Positions 28,333-37,948 of a DNA stretch of 64,000 nt are shown in pieces. The notes below the pieces were generated by a model, which ran no database searches, had not been told where the DNA came from, and worked only from the letters and a program-made list of their open reading frames with translations. The first letter of the stretch is position 1; every line of letters begins with the position of its first letter. The stretch is taken from the NCBI GenBank assembly GCA_026004655.1, contig BPJO01000012.1, positions 53,624-117,623 on the forward strand, written 5' to 3'. The translations under genes were made by a program, and so were the position numbers. Source of the stretch: Phycisphaerae bacterium (GTDB taxonomy: Bacteria > Planctomycetota > Phycisphaerae > Tepidisphaerales > Tepidisphaeraceae).

Positions 28333-29232
28333 CTACAAAGGCCAGATCCTCACTTCACTTTCCAACACCACTTGGTGCTTGTCGTAAACGCGTTCTTTGA
28401 TGATTTTGATCAGTTTCAGGACGTCTTGGCTGCTACAACCCTTGTGTGCCACAATGAAATTGGCGTGTTTGGTACTTACTTCGGCCCCCCCGACTCTCAG
28501 CCCTTTGAGACCCGACTGATCGATCAGTGCCCCGGCACTGAGTCCACGGGGGTTTTTGAAGATGCACCCACAGTTTTTGGTATTCAGGGGTTGGGTGTTG
28601 CGTTTGTACATCCAGATTTCCCTGGTTCTGGACATGATGGCATCGGGATGATCGTCTTCTAATTCGATGGTGGCGCCGAGGATGAAAGGCGCGACAATAT
28701 TGGTTCGTCGATAATCAAACACCAGGTCGTCTTTGGTGCGGACGAAAATATTCCCTTGTGAGTCCATGACGGTGACGGTTGAAATGACTGACCCGATATC
28801 GCCGAACTTTCCCCCACAGTTCATTCGGATCCCCCCGCCGATGGTTCCGGGAATACCTGCCAGACATTCCAGACCGCTTTTGCCTTCACGGACCGTTCGC
28901 AAGAGCAGTTTTTGCATGTCCGTTCCCGCTCCGACTTCCAGCAGGTTGCCCGTGAACTTGATCCGTCTCCAGAACTCTTCATTGAGTCTGAAAACGGCTC
29001 CGTCCACACCCTGGTCGCAGACCAGGAGGTTGGCCCCGAGTCCCAGGACATAGATCGGGATGTTCGTCTCCGTGCAACGACGAGCGGCTTCTTGAAGCTC
29101 CTCGATGGAACGGGGCTGGACCAGATACCTGGCCGGTCCGCCGATCTTGTACCAAGTGAAACGCGCCAGTGGAACGTTTTCTGTCACGAACGCTTCAAGA
29201 CCTGAAAAGGGGTTGTCTGTTACCAGATGCAT
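28333..29232 (-). CDS. murB: UDP-N-acetylmuramate dehydrogenase MurB
   Basis: 299 residues. FAD-linked reductase making UDP-MurNAc. Motifs: TWYKIGGPARYLVQP, LGLGANLLVCDQGVDG, AGIPGTIGGGIRMNCG, YRRTNI, and the C-terminal GCIFKNPRG...AGALIDQSGLKG...STKHANFIV. The C-terminal part is the type IIa/b form. It lies 39 bp after murC and 101 bp before ddl. Confidence 0.96.
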   Translation of the reverse strand: MHLVTDNPFSGLEAFVTENVPLARFTWYKIGGPARYLVQPRSIEELQEAARRCTETNIPIYVLGLGANLLVCDQGVDGAVFRLNEEFWRRIKFTGNLLEVGAGTDMQKLLLRTVREGKSGLECLAGIPGTIGGGIRMNCGGKFGDIGSVISTVTVMDSQGNIFVRTKDDLVFDYRRTNIVAPFILGATIELEDDHPDAIMSRTREIWMYKRNTQPLNTKNCGCIFKNPRGLSAGALIDQSGLKGLRVGGAEVSTKHANFIVAHKGCSSQDVLKLIKIIKERVYDKHQVVLESEVRIWPL

Positions 29233-29271
29233 GTGTTTTTCGGTTGTACAGAAAATTGTATCTTTCGTTGA

Positions 29272-30723
29272 TCAGGAGACCAGATCGATGGCAATTTCAT
29301 TCACGTTTCCCGCGCCCATCGTGACGACCAGATCTCCTTCACGCACTTCCCGTCGTAGATGATCGACGATCTGATCGAATGCCGGGATATGTCGGGCAGA
29401 TTGTCCACGTTGATTGATTAACCGTACCAGGTCACATGCCGAGACACGTCGTCGCTCTTCTTCGCTGTCGCGGACGAAGTAAATGTCGGGCATGATGATC
29501 TGATCTGCTAAGGCAAAGCTGGACGCAAAATCCTCCAGCAGGTGTCGGGTTCGGCTGTGCTGGTGCGGTTGAAAGACGCAGATCAGTCGACGAGGGGTGT
29601 ATCGCTCGCGAAGGGCCTGGAGCGTTTTTCGGATTTCGGTCGGGTGGTGTCCGTAATCATCCACGACATGGGCCCCGGCATATTGACCGAGATAGGTCAT
29701 GCGTCGATCAACCCCGCGGAACTCGCTGATGGCTGAGGCGGCGGATTCGATGTCAGCCCCGGCCGAGTGAGCGGCAGCCAAGGCCATAGTCGCGTTCATC
29801 AGATTGTGTTCCCCGGGTACGCTTAACTTCAACCACGCCATAGCGCGTCCGTGCAGCGTCACCTCACCCTGATAGCACCCGTTGACAATACCACGCGGGG
29901 ACACCGACCAGACAGCCGGTTTGCCCATTGATACGGTCTGGACCTGACAGTCGGTCTGTCGGAGCACCCGTTGAACATTGGTATCCTGACCGTTGGCGAT
30001 CAGGATGCCGTTTCCGGGAAGCAGACCGGCAAATGTCTGAAAGCTCTCTACGATGTCGTCGATTCCCCCGTAACAATCCAGATGATCCTCTTCGATGTTG
30101 GTGATGACTGCAACGGTCGGATGCAGGTTATGAAACGATCGGTCGTATTCGCAGGCTTCGGCAACGAACGATTCGCCGGTGCCTGATCGGCTTCCGACCC
30201 CGCCGAGCTGAGGCACGGTTCCTCCGATCACAAAACTCGGTTCGAGTCCGCACCGGAGAAGCGCGTAGGCGGTCATCGCCGTCGTGGTCGATTTGCCATG
30301 AGTCCCCGCGACAGCGATTCCCAGTCGTTCCTGCATGACTTCGCCAAGCAGTTGAGCATACTTGACGGTGCGAATGCCCATCGCCCGGGCCGCGCGGATT
30401 TCAAAATGATCATCCTTGACCGCAGCCGAACGCACAACAAGGTCCACGGTCTTATCCAGGTATTGCCCGTGCTGGTCTCGGCTGATTCGGACTCCCAGTT
30501 TGGACAAAGCTATCGTTTGTGAGTTGGTCTGGGAGTCCGATCCGCTGACGATCGCGCCACAGTCTTTAAGCATCCGGGCCAGTCCGCTCATCCCGGCACC
30601 ACCGATCCCGACAAAGTGCACGCGTCGACCGGTGAATCGGCTGGCGGGTCTGAAAGGAAGCTCCCGGAAGACCGGGGAAAACGAAGTCACAGGAGAATTA
30701 AATGGCGTGGGAAGTGCGGACAT
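29272..30723 (-). CDS. murC: UDP-N-acetylmuramate--L-alanine ligase MurC
   Basis: 483 residues from the ATG at 30723, with AGGTG upstream. It adds L-alanine to UDP-MurNAc. VHFVGIGGAGMSGLARML begins the Rossmann domain about 34 residues in; the ATP loop is GTHGKSTTTAM, followed by ITNIEEDHLDCYGG and DDYGHHPTEI. The reading frame stays open for another 55 codons upstream to 30888 and this extension reads like possible protein, so a longer N-terminus cannot be excluded. Confidence 0.94.
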   Translation of the reverse strand: MSALPTPFNSPVTSFSPVFRELPFRPASRFTGRRVHFVGIGGAGMSGLARMLKDCGAIVSGSDSQTNSQTIALSKLGVRISRDQHGQYLDKTVDLVVRSAAVKDDHFEIRAARAMGIRTVKYAQLLGEVMQERLGIAVAGTHGKSTTTAMTAYALLRCGLEPSFVIGGTVPQLGGVGSRSGTGESFVAEACEYDRSFHNLHPTVAVITNIEEDHLDCYGGIDDIVESFQTFAGLLPGNGILIANGQDTNVQRVLRQTDCQVQTVSMGKPAVWSVSPRGIVNGCYQGEVTLHGRAMAWLKLSVPGEHNLMNATMALAAAHSAGADIESAASAISEFRGVDRRMTYLGQYAGAHVVDDYGHHPTEIRKTLQALRERYTPRRLICVFQPHQHSRTRHLLEDFASSFALADQIIMPDIYFVRDSEEERRRVSACDLVRLINQRGQSARHIPAFDQIVDHLRREVREGDLVVTMGAGNVNEIAIDLVS

Positions 30724-30988
30724 GACGTACACCTGATTGCCGACCCTTCGCAGTCGTTGACCGGGTGCTGACTCCAGTACCATCGATCGATCATTTGTAC
30801 GAAGGTCGATTCCTTTCATCGGCCGACCTGTCTGCTTGTCATCATTCAGAATTACTACCGGACGATGACCCATAACAGGGCTTGGCATCCTGCCAACTCA
30901 GATTCCGCTGAGGGCTTGGGTATACAGGATAACGTTCGGTTCACAAACAATAAACAACCGTCTGAAAAATCGTCGGAATGAAACGAAG

Positions 30989-32110
30989 CTATGACGGATT
31001 GACCATACTGATCAGCAGTCGAGCCACCCGTACAGCGGCGTCGGGGTGGGCGATTTTATTCGCATTTTCTGACATGCACCGTCGTCGGGTTGCATCGGAC
31101 AACAATACCGTCAGGTGGGATTGAAGTTGAGCGGCATTTCGTCGACGGTCTTTTTGGTCTTCCAACAGAATGGCACAGCCTGCATCGGCGAGCACCTTGG
31201 CGTTGGCGCGTTGGTGCATGTCCTTGTGAAACGGATAGGGCATCAGAATGCCCGGAATCCCACACGCAGTGATTTCGGCGCAGGTGCTTGCACCGGAACG
31301 GGCAACCACCAGGTCGGTCACCGACCACACATCGTTCATCGACGGGGTAAAGTCTATGACGATCGCCGGGATATTGAGCTGTCGGTATTCCGCCCGAACG
31401 CTTTGGGCATGATCCTTCCCGGCCAAATGAAGGATATTCCAACCTTGCAATTTGATCGATTTAAAACATTCGAGCACGGCTTGGTTGACCGTCTGAGCAC
31501 CTTGGCTTGCACCGGTAATCGTTAGGGTGTTGAGATTGGGATCAAGTCCGAGCCTTCGTGCGGCCTGTTCTCGCGGGGGAAGTGGGCATATCTCCTGTCG
31601 GATCGGGCACCCGGTGACAACCATCTTGTGTTGATGAGCCGGGGGAAGGCACGCTCGGGTGGCCTCGAACTGACAACAGATGTGTTGGACATACTTTAAT
31701 AGATAATGATTGGCTTTTCCGGGAATGACATCCGGATTCAAGATCGCAGCAGGGATCTTTTTTTCCGAGCACCATTTGACCGCAGGACCCGCCGCATATC
31801 CGCCTAAACCAAGTACAGCCAAGGGTTTACGTTCGCGGATCAGGACCCGAAGCTGATCCCGCGTGTCCCGCCAGCTTTTCCAAAAGTTCAAAAGTCCTCC
31901 GATCGAACGCACCGGTGGCTGGATCGGTTGGGTGATGAACTCGAATCCGGTCGGTTCCAGGATCGTTCGGTCGATCGGTCGGTTGGTGCACAGAAAGACA
32001 GGTTTGATTTCAGGACATTCTCGTGCGAGGGCTTGGGCGACTGAAATGCCCGGGTAAAGGTGACCTCCCGTTCCTCCACCTGCAAAAAAAATCGTGACCG
32101 GTCCGTTCAT
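30989..32110 (-). CDS. murG: Lipid II synthase MurG (GlcNAc transferase)
   Basis: 373 residues from the ATG at 32110 (MNGPVTIFFAGGGTGGHLYPG); the open frame upstream lacks family sequence. It transfers GlcNAc onto lipid I at the inner membrane. Motifs: GGYAAGPAVKW, NPDVIPGKANHYL, TGASQGAQTVNQAV, and the UDP-GlcNAc site SGASTCAEITACGIPGILMPYP. Usually ftsW precedes murG; here a small unknown membrane gene takes that place. Confidence 0.95.
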   Translation of the reverse strand: MNGPVTIFFAGGGTGGHLYPGISVAQALARECPEIKPVFLCTNRPIDRTILEPTGFEFITQPIQPPVRSIGGLLNFWKSWRDTRDQLRVLIRERKPLAVLGLGGYAAGPAVKWCSEKKIPAAILNPDVIPGKANHYLLKYVQHICCQFEATRACLPPAHQHKMVVTGCPIRQEICPLPPREQAARRLGLDPNLNTLTITGASQGAQTVNQAVLECFKSIKLQGWNILHLAGKDHAQSVRAEYRQLNIPAIVIDFTPSMNDVWSVTDLVVARSGASTCAEITACGIPGILMPYPFHKDMHQRANAKVLADAGCAILLEDQKDRRRNAAQLQSHLTVLLSDATRRRCMSENANKIAHPDAAVRVARLLISMVNPS

Positions 32111-32163
32111 CAGTCTGAAAATATGTACCGGAAATAACCCCGAAACGCGAGTCCGCACGTGTG

Positions 32164-32418
32164 TCAGGGTTCCGCATGCGTCTGGTCAATAACGAAGGCT
32201 AAAACTATCAACCCCACAACGGGTAATCCTGACAAAGGCGCCGGAGAACCGACCACATGATTCAGTACCAATCCCAGAAGCACCACCCCAGGCCAGGCAA
32301 AAATCAACCCCAGCAATATCCATCGACGACGTCGATTGTTTCCGAACCGATGTTGGGGCTGTAATTTTCGCATCCGCAAGTGTAGCAAGAGGTTATCGGT
32401 AATTTTGCTTCCGAACAC
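32164..32418 (-). CDS. Small membrane protein upstream of murG
   Basis: 84 residues from a GTG at 32418; an ATG at 32373 would give 69. A basic N-terminus (RFGNNRRRRW) is followed by two hydrophobic helices (ILLGLIFAWPGVVLLGLVL and VVGLIVLAFVI). It is on the murG strand, 53 bp upstream, and probably in the same transcript. No homologue recognised. The short length and lack of a clear ribosome site keep confidence low. Confidence 0.5.
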   Translation of the reverse strand: MFGSKITDNLLLHLRMRKLQPQHRFGNNRRRRWILLGLIFAWPGVVLLGLVLNHVVGSPAPLSGLPVVGLIVLAFVIDQTHAEP

Positions 32419-32516
32419 GGTTCTATTTTTCCATGACCCATAATTTCGTTAACTCTTGACTGGGATAAGGCATTCTCGACGATACCCTCGCGAGATTTTC
32501 TGTTATCATCCCTGGC

Positions 32517-34493
32517 ATGAGAGCCATTTTGTTTTTTCTGGGCACGCTGGTGCTGCTGAACGGTTGTGCGGTTCAGAAAAATGTCACGATCACCACCCGT
32601 CCGCCTGATGCTTTGATCAAGGTCAATGGTGCTGAACGCGGACGGGGCACGGTCATCGAACGGTTCACCTTCAGAAACCCCGGCGACGTCTTTTACGTGA
32701 CCGCTTCTCGGAAGGGGTACCAGGATCGAACCGTGACCGTCACACGCGAGAACATCACCGAATCCCTCCTCCTGGAAATGAAACCGCAGGTCCGACGGAT
32801 CAGCATCACGACGTCTCCCGTTCCGGCTATTATCAGTATTGATGGCAAACCTCTAACGGCTGAGCCTGCTTCCGCCGTCAGCGCCGATGTCGAGTTTACT
32901 GTCGACGCCGAGGACGAATGGATCACTCATACCATCGCGGCCGAACGTCAGGGCTTTATCAAAGCCGAACAAGTCATCTCCTGGACCGACGCCAGCCCGA
33001 TTTACAACCTCCGTCTGGAACCGATGCGCAAGGATCTGAAGATCACGACCAATCCTCCGGGGGCAACGGTCTTGATCGACGGAGTGGAAGTCGGAAAATC
33101 TCCCGTTCTGGACCGTCAGCGACCCTTCGACTTTGATGTGACCTCCAGCAAATGGGTCGAAAAAACCATCAGAGTCATCAAACCCGGTTATGACCCGATC
33201 GAACGGGTGATCTCCTGGGATAATGGGCAGACCGATTATCAGATCGATCTGATCCCCAAACAAAAAACCGTTCAACTACTGATTGATCCTCCCGACGCCT
33301 CGGTCACGATCGAAGGCGCCAAAGTCCGCGCAACCCCCACCGGCGCAACAGCAGATCTGGTTTTTACACCCGTCGATGACAAGGGAACCTTAAAGACCTA
33401 CAAAGTCACCATCACCAAGAAAACGCCGGAAATCGAATATTATCCCACCGAACTGACCATCGGATGGGACGACGGCAAGACCGATTATCCGGTCAAACTC
33501 CGCGAAGTCCTCAGCCAACCCACCGAAGCCACTGCCCTGGATCTGATCCGGCAGGACGGAGAATGGAAACTCCAAGCCCAGAAAATCCGGACCATCTCCA
33601 TGAAGTTCGTCCACGAACCGGAAGGGGATCAGCCCCAGCAGATCGTCAAACTCAATCCCGGTGAAACCATCGGGTCTTTGTCCGTTTCCCCGGACGGGAG
33701 ACACCTTGTCTACAGCGTCATCGGGATCAACTCCCAAGGCGAACCGACCAGTCTGATGTTCCGAACCCGTACCGACGGTCAAGGCGGGGCCACCGCGCTG
33801 TCCGACGGACGATCGATCGACCTGACTCCGGCTTATACCGCCGGCGGGGACCGGATCGTCTATTCCTCCAACGCAGCCGGACGAAAACTGAGCATCTGGT
33901 CCATCGATGCCAACGGGGTGGGCGGACCCGTCCGATACACCACCGGCGAAACCAACGACCTTTGGCCTAGCGTCGATGCCGAACCCAAACCCCGACTTTT
34001 CTATCAGGCCCACGTCGATACCCGTTCCGATCCGCGCCTCTATATGACGCAGATCGGGACTAGCCTGCAAACGGACTTGGCCAGGCTCGGCGGGCTGATG
34101 CCCCGTGTCAGTCCCAAGGGGGATTCGGTTTTATACGTCCTTCCTAACGAACGGACCGGAAAACGGGACATCTACCGCGTCGGCGACAAAGGCGGCGCCT
34201 CCGAAGCCCTGACCACCGGTGGATCCGACAATACCGATCCGACCTGGGATTTCTCTGCTACACGAATCGCCTTTGCCTCGGACCGTGGACAGGAAAGTGA
34301 AGACGGACGACATAACTTCGATATCTGGGTCCTGGAACTCGGAAGCGGTGCAACCCCAAGACAGGTCACCCGAAACGGGAGTGTGGACGATATGCCCGCG
34401 TTTGACCCGTTGACAGGTGACGCGATTTACTTCCGGTCCAACCGGGGTGGAGTGTGGGGGATCTGGAAAATCAATCTCAGGTCCGATCGGTAA
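32517..34493 (+). CDS. PEGA-domain lipoprotein with TolB-like beta-propeller
   Basis: 658 residues. Lipoprotein signal (LFFLGTLVLLNGC). Four PEGA-type domains follow, about residues 20-95, 96-165, 170-245 and 248-320 (for example ITTNPPGATVLIDGVEVGKSP). The C-terminal half is a TolB/WD40-like propeller with PD40-type repeats (LSVSPDGRHLVYSV, PAYTAGGDRIVYSS, PTWDFSATRIAFASDRG, PAFDPLTGDAIYFRSNRGG). Likely anchored in the outer membrane or periplasmic face, acting as a binding platform. PEGA domains are common in planctomycete surface proteins. No enzyme domain is seen. Confidence 0.88.
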   Translation: MRAILFFLGTLVLLNGCAVQKNVTITTRPPDALIKVNGAERGRGTVIERFTFRNPGDVFYVTASRKGYQDRTVTVTRENITESLLLEMKPQVRRISITTSPVPAIISIDGKPLTAEPASAVSADVEFTVDAEDEWITHTIAAERQGFIKAEQVISWTDASPIYNLRLEPMRKDLKITTNPPGATVLIDGVEVGKSPVLDRQRPFDFDVTSSKWVEKTIRVIKPGYDPIERVISWDNGQTDYQIDLIPKQKTVQLLIDPPDASVTIEGAKVRATPTGATADLVFTPVDDKGTLKTYKVTITKKTPEIEYYPTELTIGWDDGKTDYPVKLREVLSQPTEATALDLIRQDGEWKLQAQKIRTISMKFVHEPEGDQPQQIVKLNPGETIGSLSVSPDGRHLVYSVIGINSQGEPTSLMFRTRTDGQGGATALSDGRSIDLTPAYTAGGDRIVYSSNAAGRKLSIWSIDANGVGGPVRYTTGETNDLWPSVDAEPKPRLFYQAHVDTRSDPRLYMTQIGTSLQTDLARLGGLMPRVSPKGDSVLYVLPNERTGKRDIYRVGDKGGASEALTTGGSDNTDPTWDFSATRIAFASDRGQESEDGRHNFDIWVLELGSGATPRQVTRNGSVDDMPAFDPLTGDAIYFRSNRGGVWGIWKINLRSDR

Positions 34494-34552
34494 ACGTGGT
34501 TTCACCCCATCGCGATCGAAAAAACAGTCGTCGAGTCACAAACACAAGAAAA

Positions 34553-34580
34553 ATGACGATCCCGGATCCGGGATCGTCAT
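34553..34580. terminator. Bidirectional terminator, perfect 28-bp palindrome
   Basis: ATGACGATCCCG pairs with CGGGATCGTCAT around GATC; the 28 bases are perfectly self-complementary. It lies between the convergent PEGA gene and sucA, followed by CGTTTCTTA on the plus strand and TTTCTTGTGTT on the minus strand, so it can serve both. Confidence 0.75.
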
Positions 34581-34625
34581 CGTTTCTTAAAAATGAGGAT
34601 TCAAATGATCCGGTTTTACGATGGT

Positions 34626-37439
34626 TCAGGCCTTGGAAGGAACGCCCTGCGGATTTGCTGGGGTGGGTTGTGATTGGGAAAGTTCCAGGGCGCTAGCGAC
34701 GAGTTCTCGCTCTTCGGCTTCGTGCATCGCGGTCGATCCGGTCGCGGGTGATGCTGAAGATTCTCGGCCATGATAGCTGATCAGAAGATCGGGGAGCATC
34801 GATCGGAGGATCGGTTGCATGTAGCTCCATGCCCCGCGGTTTTGAGGTTCTTCCTGCACCCAACAGACTTCGCTGACCCTACGATACTTGTTGAGCACGT
34901 CGGTCAGCTCGGGTTTCGGAAACGGATAAAACTGTTCCAGCCGGATTATTGCCACGTTGTTGATCTGATGATCGATGCGGGCTTTGTTCAACGTGTAATA
35001 GACCTTGCCGGCACACAGCAGAAGTCGAGTCACTTTGTCCCGGTCCGTTACCTGAGGGTCGTCCAACACCAGTTGCAACTGTTGGTCCGTGAACTCTTCG
35101 ATCGAGCTGCTGGCGTCCGGACGACGAAGCAGGTTCTTGGGCATGAACAGGATCAGCGGTTTTCGGAACTTTCTCAGTTGTTGTCGACGAAGCATGTGGA
35201 AATAGCTGCTCGGACGCGAAGGCATCGCGACCTGCAGGTTTTCCTCGGCACAGAGGCTGAGGAATCGTTCGACATAGGCGTTGGAGTGTTCGGGACCTGC
35301 TCCTTCGTACCCATGAGGCAAAAGCATGACGAGTCCGCACATGTAGTGCCATTTGGATTCGGCGGCGGCGATGATCTGATCAATAATGGCTTGGGCGCCG
35401 TTCACAAAATCCCCGAACTGCGCTTCCCAGATCACCAGATTCCTCGGGTCGGCAGAAGCATAACCCCATTCATACGCCAGAACCGCTTCTTCAGACAGCA
35501 TCGAGTTCGAAATGAAAAACTCGCCCGTTGCGCCCTCGACATGGCAAAGCGGGGTAAAAGTTTCGCCGGTGTTGTAGTCGTGCAGGACCGCGTGTCGATG
35601 GCTGAACGTTCCACGTTCGACGTCCTGACCGGTAAAACGGATTCCGTATCCGTCCAGCAGGATCGAACCAAACGCCAGCATCTCCGCGCAACCCCAATCG
35701 ATGTTTTTTCCGGTTTTGACCATCTCTCGTCGGGCGGCGATGACCCCTTTTTCCAGTTTGGGGTGAAAGGTAAATCCGGGTGGGGCTTTATCGTACGACC
35801 GGATGACGGTTTCCAGGACCGAACGTTTGACCGGGGTGTTGGCCGACCAGTCGGATCCGGCAGGTCCGAATCCCGTCCAGACCCCGCTGAACCGAGGAAC
35901 TTTGGTCCGCGGGCGAACTTCACGCGCCAGTTCCCGGGCTGAGGTCAGTCGTGAGAGCACGAGTTGTTTCATTTGCTCGGCTTCTTCGGGGGTCAGGTCT
36001 CCGTTTTCGATCAGTTTTTGCTGATAGATCGTCCGGGTGGTGGGGTGTTGGGCGATTTTCTTGTACATCAACGGTTGGGTGAACGACGGTTCGTCTGTTT
36101 CGTTGTGTCCGTGACGTCGGTAACACCACAAGTCGATTAGGACGTCGCATTTAAAGGTCTGTCGAAACTCCACCGCGATCTTGGCTACGTGTTGACAGGC
36201 TTCGGGGTCGTCCCCGTTGATATGGAAGATCGGGGCTTGGATGGCTTTGGCCATGTCCGTGGGGTAAGGCGTGAAACGACCTTGTTTCGGGGGCGTGGTA
36301 AACCCGATCTGGTTGTTGATGATAATATGGATCGTTCCACCGGTTTCGTAACCGGGTAGTTCGGATAGCGCCAACGTCTCTGCCACGATCCCTTGACCAC
36401 AGAAAGCGGCGTCACCGTGCATGCACAGGGGAATCGTCCGGGTACGGTTTTTATCGTCCAACCATTCTTGTTTACACCGCACGATTCCCTGTTGAATGGG
36501 GTTGATCAGTTCGAGGTGAGAGGGATTCGGTAACAAAGAAACCTTCACCTGTCTTTGCTCCGGTAATGGACGGGTGTTGGCATAACCGAGGTGGTACTTC
36601 ACGTCCCCGTCGCCGTGCACGCCGGCCGGTTTGGCAGCCGTCCCGGCGAACTCCGACAGGATGATTTCATACGGTTTATTCAGCACGTGGGCTAGCACGT
36701 TCAGACGTCCCCGGTGGGCCATGGCCATGACCACCGCGTCGCTGCCCGCGTGTTGTCCACCGTGTTCGACGATCGCATTGAGGATCGGGATCAACGATTC
36801 CCCTCCTTCGATCGAGAATCGTTTGGCGCCGATGAACGCCCGACCTAGGTATTGTTCGAACTCTTCGGCCGCGATGAGCTGAAACAACAGATTTTTCTTT
36901 TCTTCGCGGGTCAGAGAGGGATGGTTGTAGGATTGTTCGATACGACGTTGTAACCACTCACGTTGGGCTTTGTCGGCGATCCCCGTGAACTCGACCCCGA
37001 CCGTGTTGCAATACGTCAACCTCAGTTTTTCGATCAGATCACGAAGGGTCCCGTCGGTGGCACCTTCAAACCCACCCCGACCGACGCTTCGGGAAAGGTC
37101 CGTCGTCTGGAGATTGAAGTTCTCCAGTGCCAACATGGGGTGTTCGCTTCGGACCGTCAGACCCAACGGATCGAGTTTGGCTGAATAATGTCCCAGCTCA
37201 CGATACGTGTGCACCAGATCATAAATCCCCGCACGAAACTCCGGATCCACTTCACCGTCTTTGCCGGTGGAAAAGACCGTGGGAAGATCGGTCCGAGCGG
37301 CTCCGGTTTCAAACCCGGAAAAATACGCTCGCCACACCTCATCGACCGAGTCGGGGTTTCTTTTGTATTGCTGATAAAGCTGTTCGATATACTCTGCGTT
37401 CCCGCGATTCACAAAATCGAACGATCCCATGATGGTCAT
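34626..37439 (-). CDS. sucA: 2-oxoglutarate dehydrogenase E1 component
   Basis: 937 residues from the ATG at 37439 with GGAG upstream; a second ATG at 37430 is possible. Thiamine-diphosphate enzyme of the TCA cycle. N-terminal segment FVNRGNAEYIEQLYQQYKRNP is typical of OGDH E1. Other motifs: AMAHRGRLNVLAHV, HGDAAFCGQGIVAET, GHNETDEPSFTQPLMY and EAQFGDFVNGAQAIIDQI. The C-terminus has EEPQNRGAWSYMQPIL. The E2 and E3 genes (sucB, lpd) are not adjacent in this window. The last residues form a Ser/Pro/Ala-rich tail. Confidence 0.96.
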   Translation of the reverse strand: MTIMGSFDFVNRGNAEYIEQLYQQYKRNPDSVDEVWRAYFSGFETGAARTDLPTVFSTGKDGEVDPEFRAGIYDLVHTYRELGHYSAKLDPLGLTVRSEHPMLALENFNLQTTDLSRSVGRGGFEGATDGTLRDLIEKLRLTYCNTVGVEFTGIADKAQREWLQRRIEQSYNHPSLTREEKKNLLFQLIAAEEFEQYLGRAFIGAKRFSIEGGESLIPILNAIVEHGGQHAGSDAVVMAMAHRGRLNVLAHVLNKPYEIILSEFAGTAAKPAGVHGDGDVKYHLGYANTRPLPEQRQVKVSLLPNPSHLELINPIQQGIVRCKQEWLDDKNRTRTIPLCMHGDAAFCGQGIVAETLALSELPGYETGGTIHIIINNQIGFTTPPKQGRFTPYPTDMAKAIQAPIFHINGDDPEACQHVAKIAVEFRQTFKCDVLIDLWCYRRHGHNETDEPSFTQPLMYKKIAQHPTTRTIYQQKLIENGDLTPEEAEQMKQLVLSRLTSARELAREVRPRTKVPRFSGVWTGFGPAGSDWSANTPVKRSVLETVIRSYDKAPPGFTFHPKLEKGVIAARREMVKTGKNIDWGCAEMLAFGSILLDGYGIRFTGQDVERGTFSHRHAVLHDYNTGETFTPLCHVEGATGEFFISNSMLSEEAVLAYEWGYASADPRNLVIWEAQFGDFVNGAQAIIDQIIAAAESKWHYMCGLVMLLPHGYEGAGPEHSNAYVERFLSLCAEENLQVAMPSRPSSYFHMLRRQQLRKFRKPLILFMPKNLLRRPDASSSIEEFTDQQLQLVLDDPQVTDRDKVTRLLLCAGKVYYTLNKARIDHQINNVAIIRLEQFYPFPKPELTDVLNKYRRVSEVCWVQEEPQNRGAWSYMQPILRSMLPDLLISYHGRESSASPATGSTAMHEAEERELVASALELSQSQPTPANPQGVPSKA

Positions 37440-37948
37440 CACACTCCGGACCACAGCAGTCTGCGGGTCCCTCGAAATTGGTTCTAATCTTCCCCTGAAC
37501 GGATCCCGGTCCGTTCAGGGCGTGCTTTCCCGGATTCTCAACTCTGTTGACCTCCGGACGCGATCAGGGTCAAACCTCACCGTCGAAATGCACCACCGAC
37601 GTAAGCGAGGTCTGAACACTTTCTTTCTATCGGCTTGACAGTCCGGGGAGGGAAAAGTTGGGATGGGAAAAAACGATTGCACGATTCAACAATAAAGTCT
37701 GTCCGCACAGGACCAAACACTTTCTTCACCTTATCTTAGGTCCCGGCTTGGAACGTTCAAGCCCTATCCCGTCGGGCGTCGTACCAGGGATTGTCACTTG
37801 GTAAGAACGAAAAGAATCCATAAGTGCAATAATTTAAACAGTTTATACCATTTTCTCCGGTGGCATGGTCTAGAGCGTTTGGAAGTCCCGCCTGTTCGTT
37901 TTGCCCGGACGTGTCGGAGGGGGATGGATCGGGTAAACTTTTGATCCT
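37440..37948. other. Intergenic region between sucA and coaD
   Basis: About 509 bp between divergent genes, so it should contain both promoters. Apart from the hairpin at 37493-37520 I see no structured element, repeat or credible small gene; the short open frames in it lack ribosome sites and family sequence. Confidence 0.5.
37493..37520. promoter_or_regulatory. Hairpin upstream of sucA
   Basis: CCCTGAACGGA (37493-37503) pairs perfectly with TCCGTTCAGGG (37510-37520), loop of six. It lies about 55 bp before the sucA start. No T tract follows on either strand, which argues against a terminator; a leader structure or a protein-binding dyad is possible. Confidence 0.45.

Noticed and set aside
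34770..35942. 390-codon open frame opposite sucA
   Set aside because: Antisense of a well-conserved enzyme; composition is typical of a shadow frame and no motif is present.
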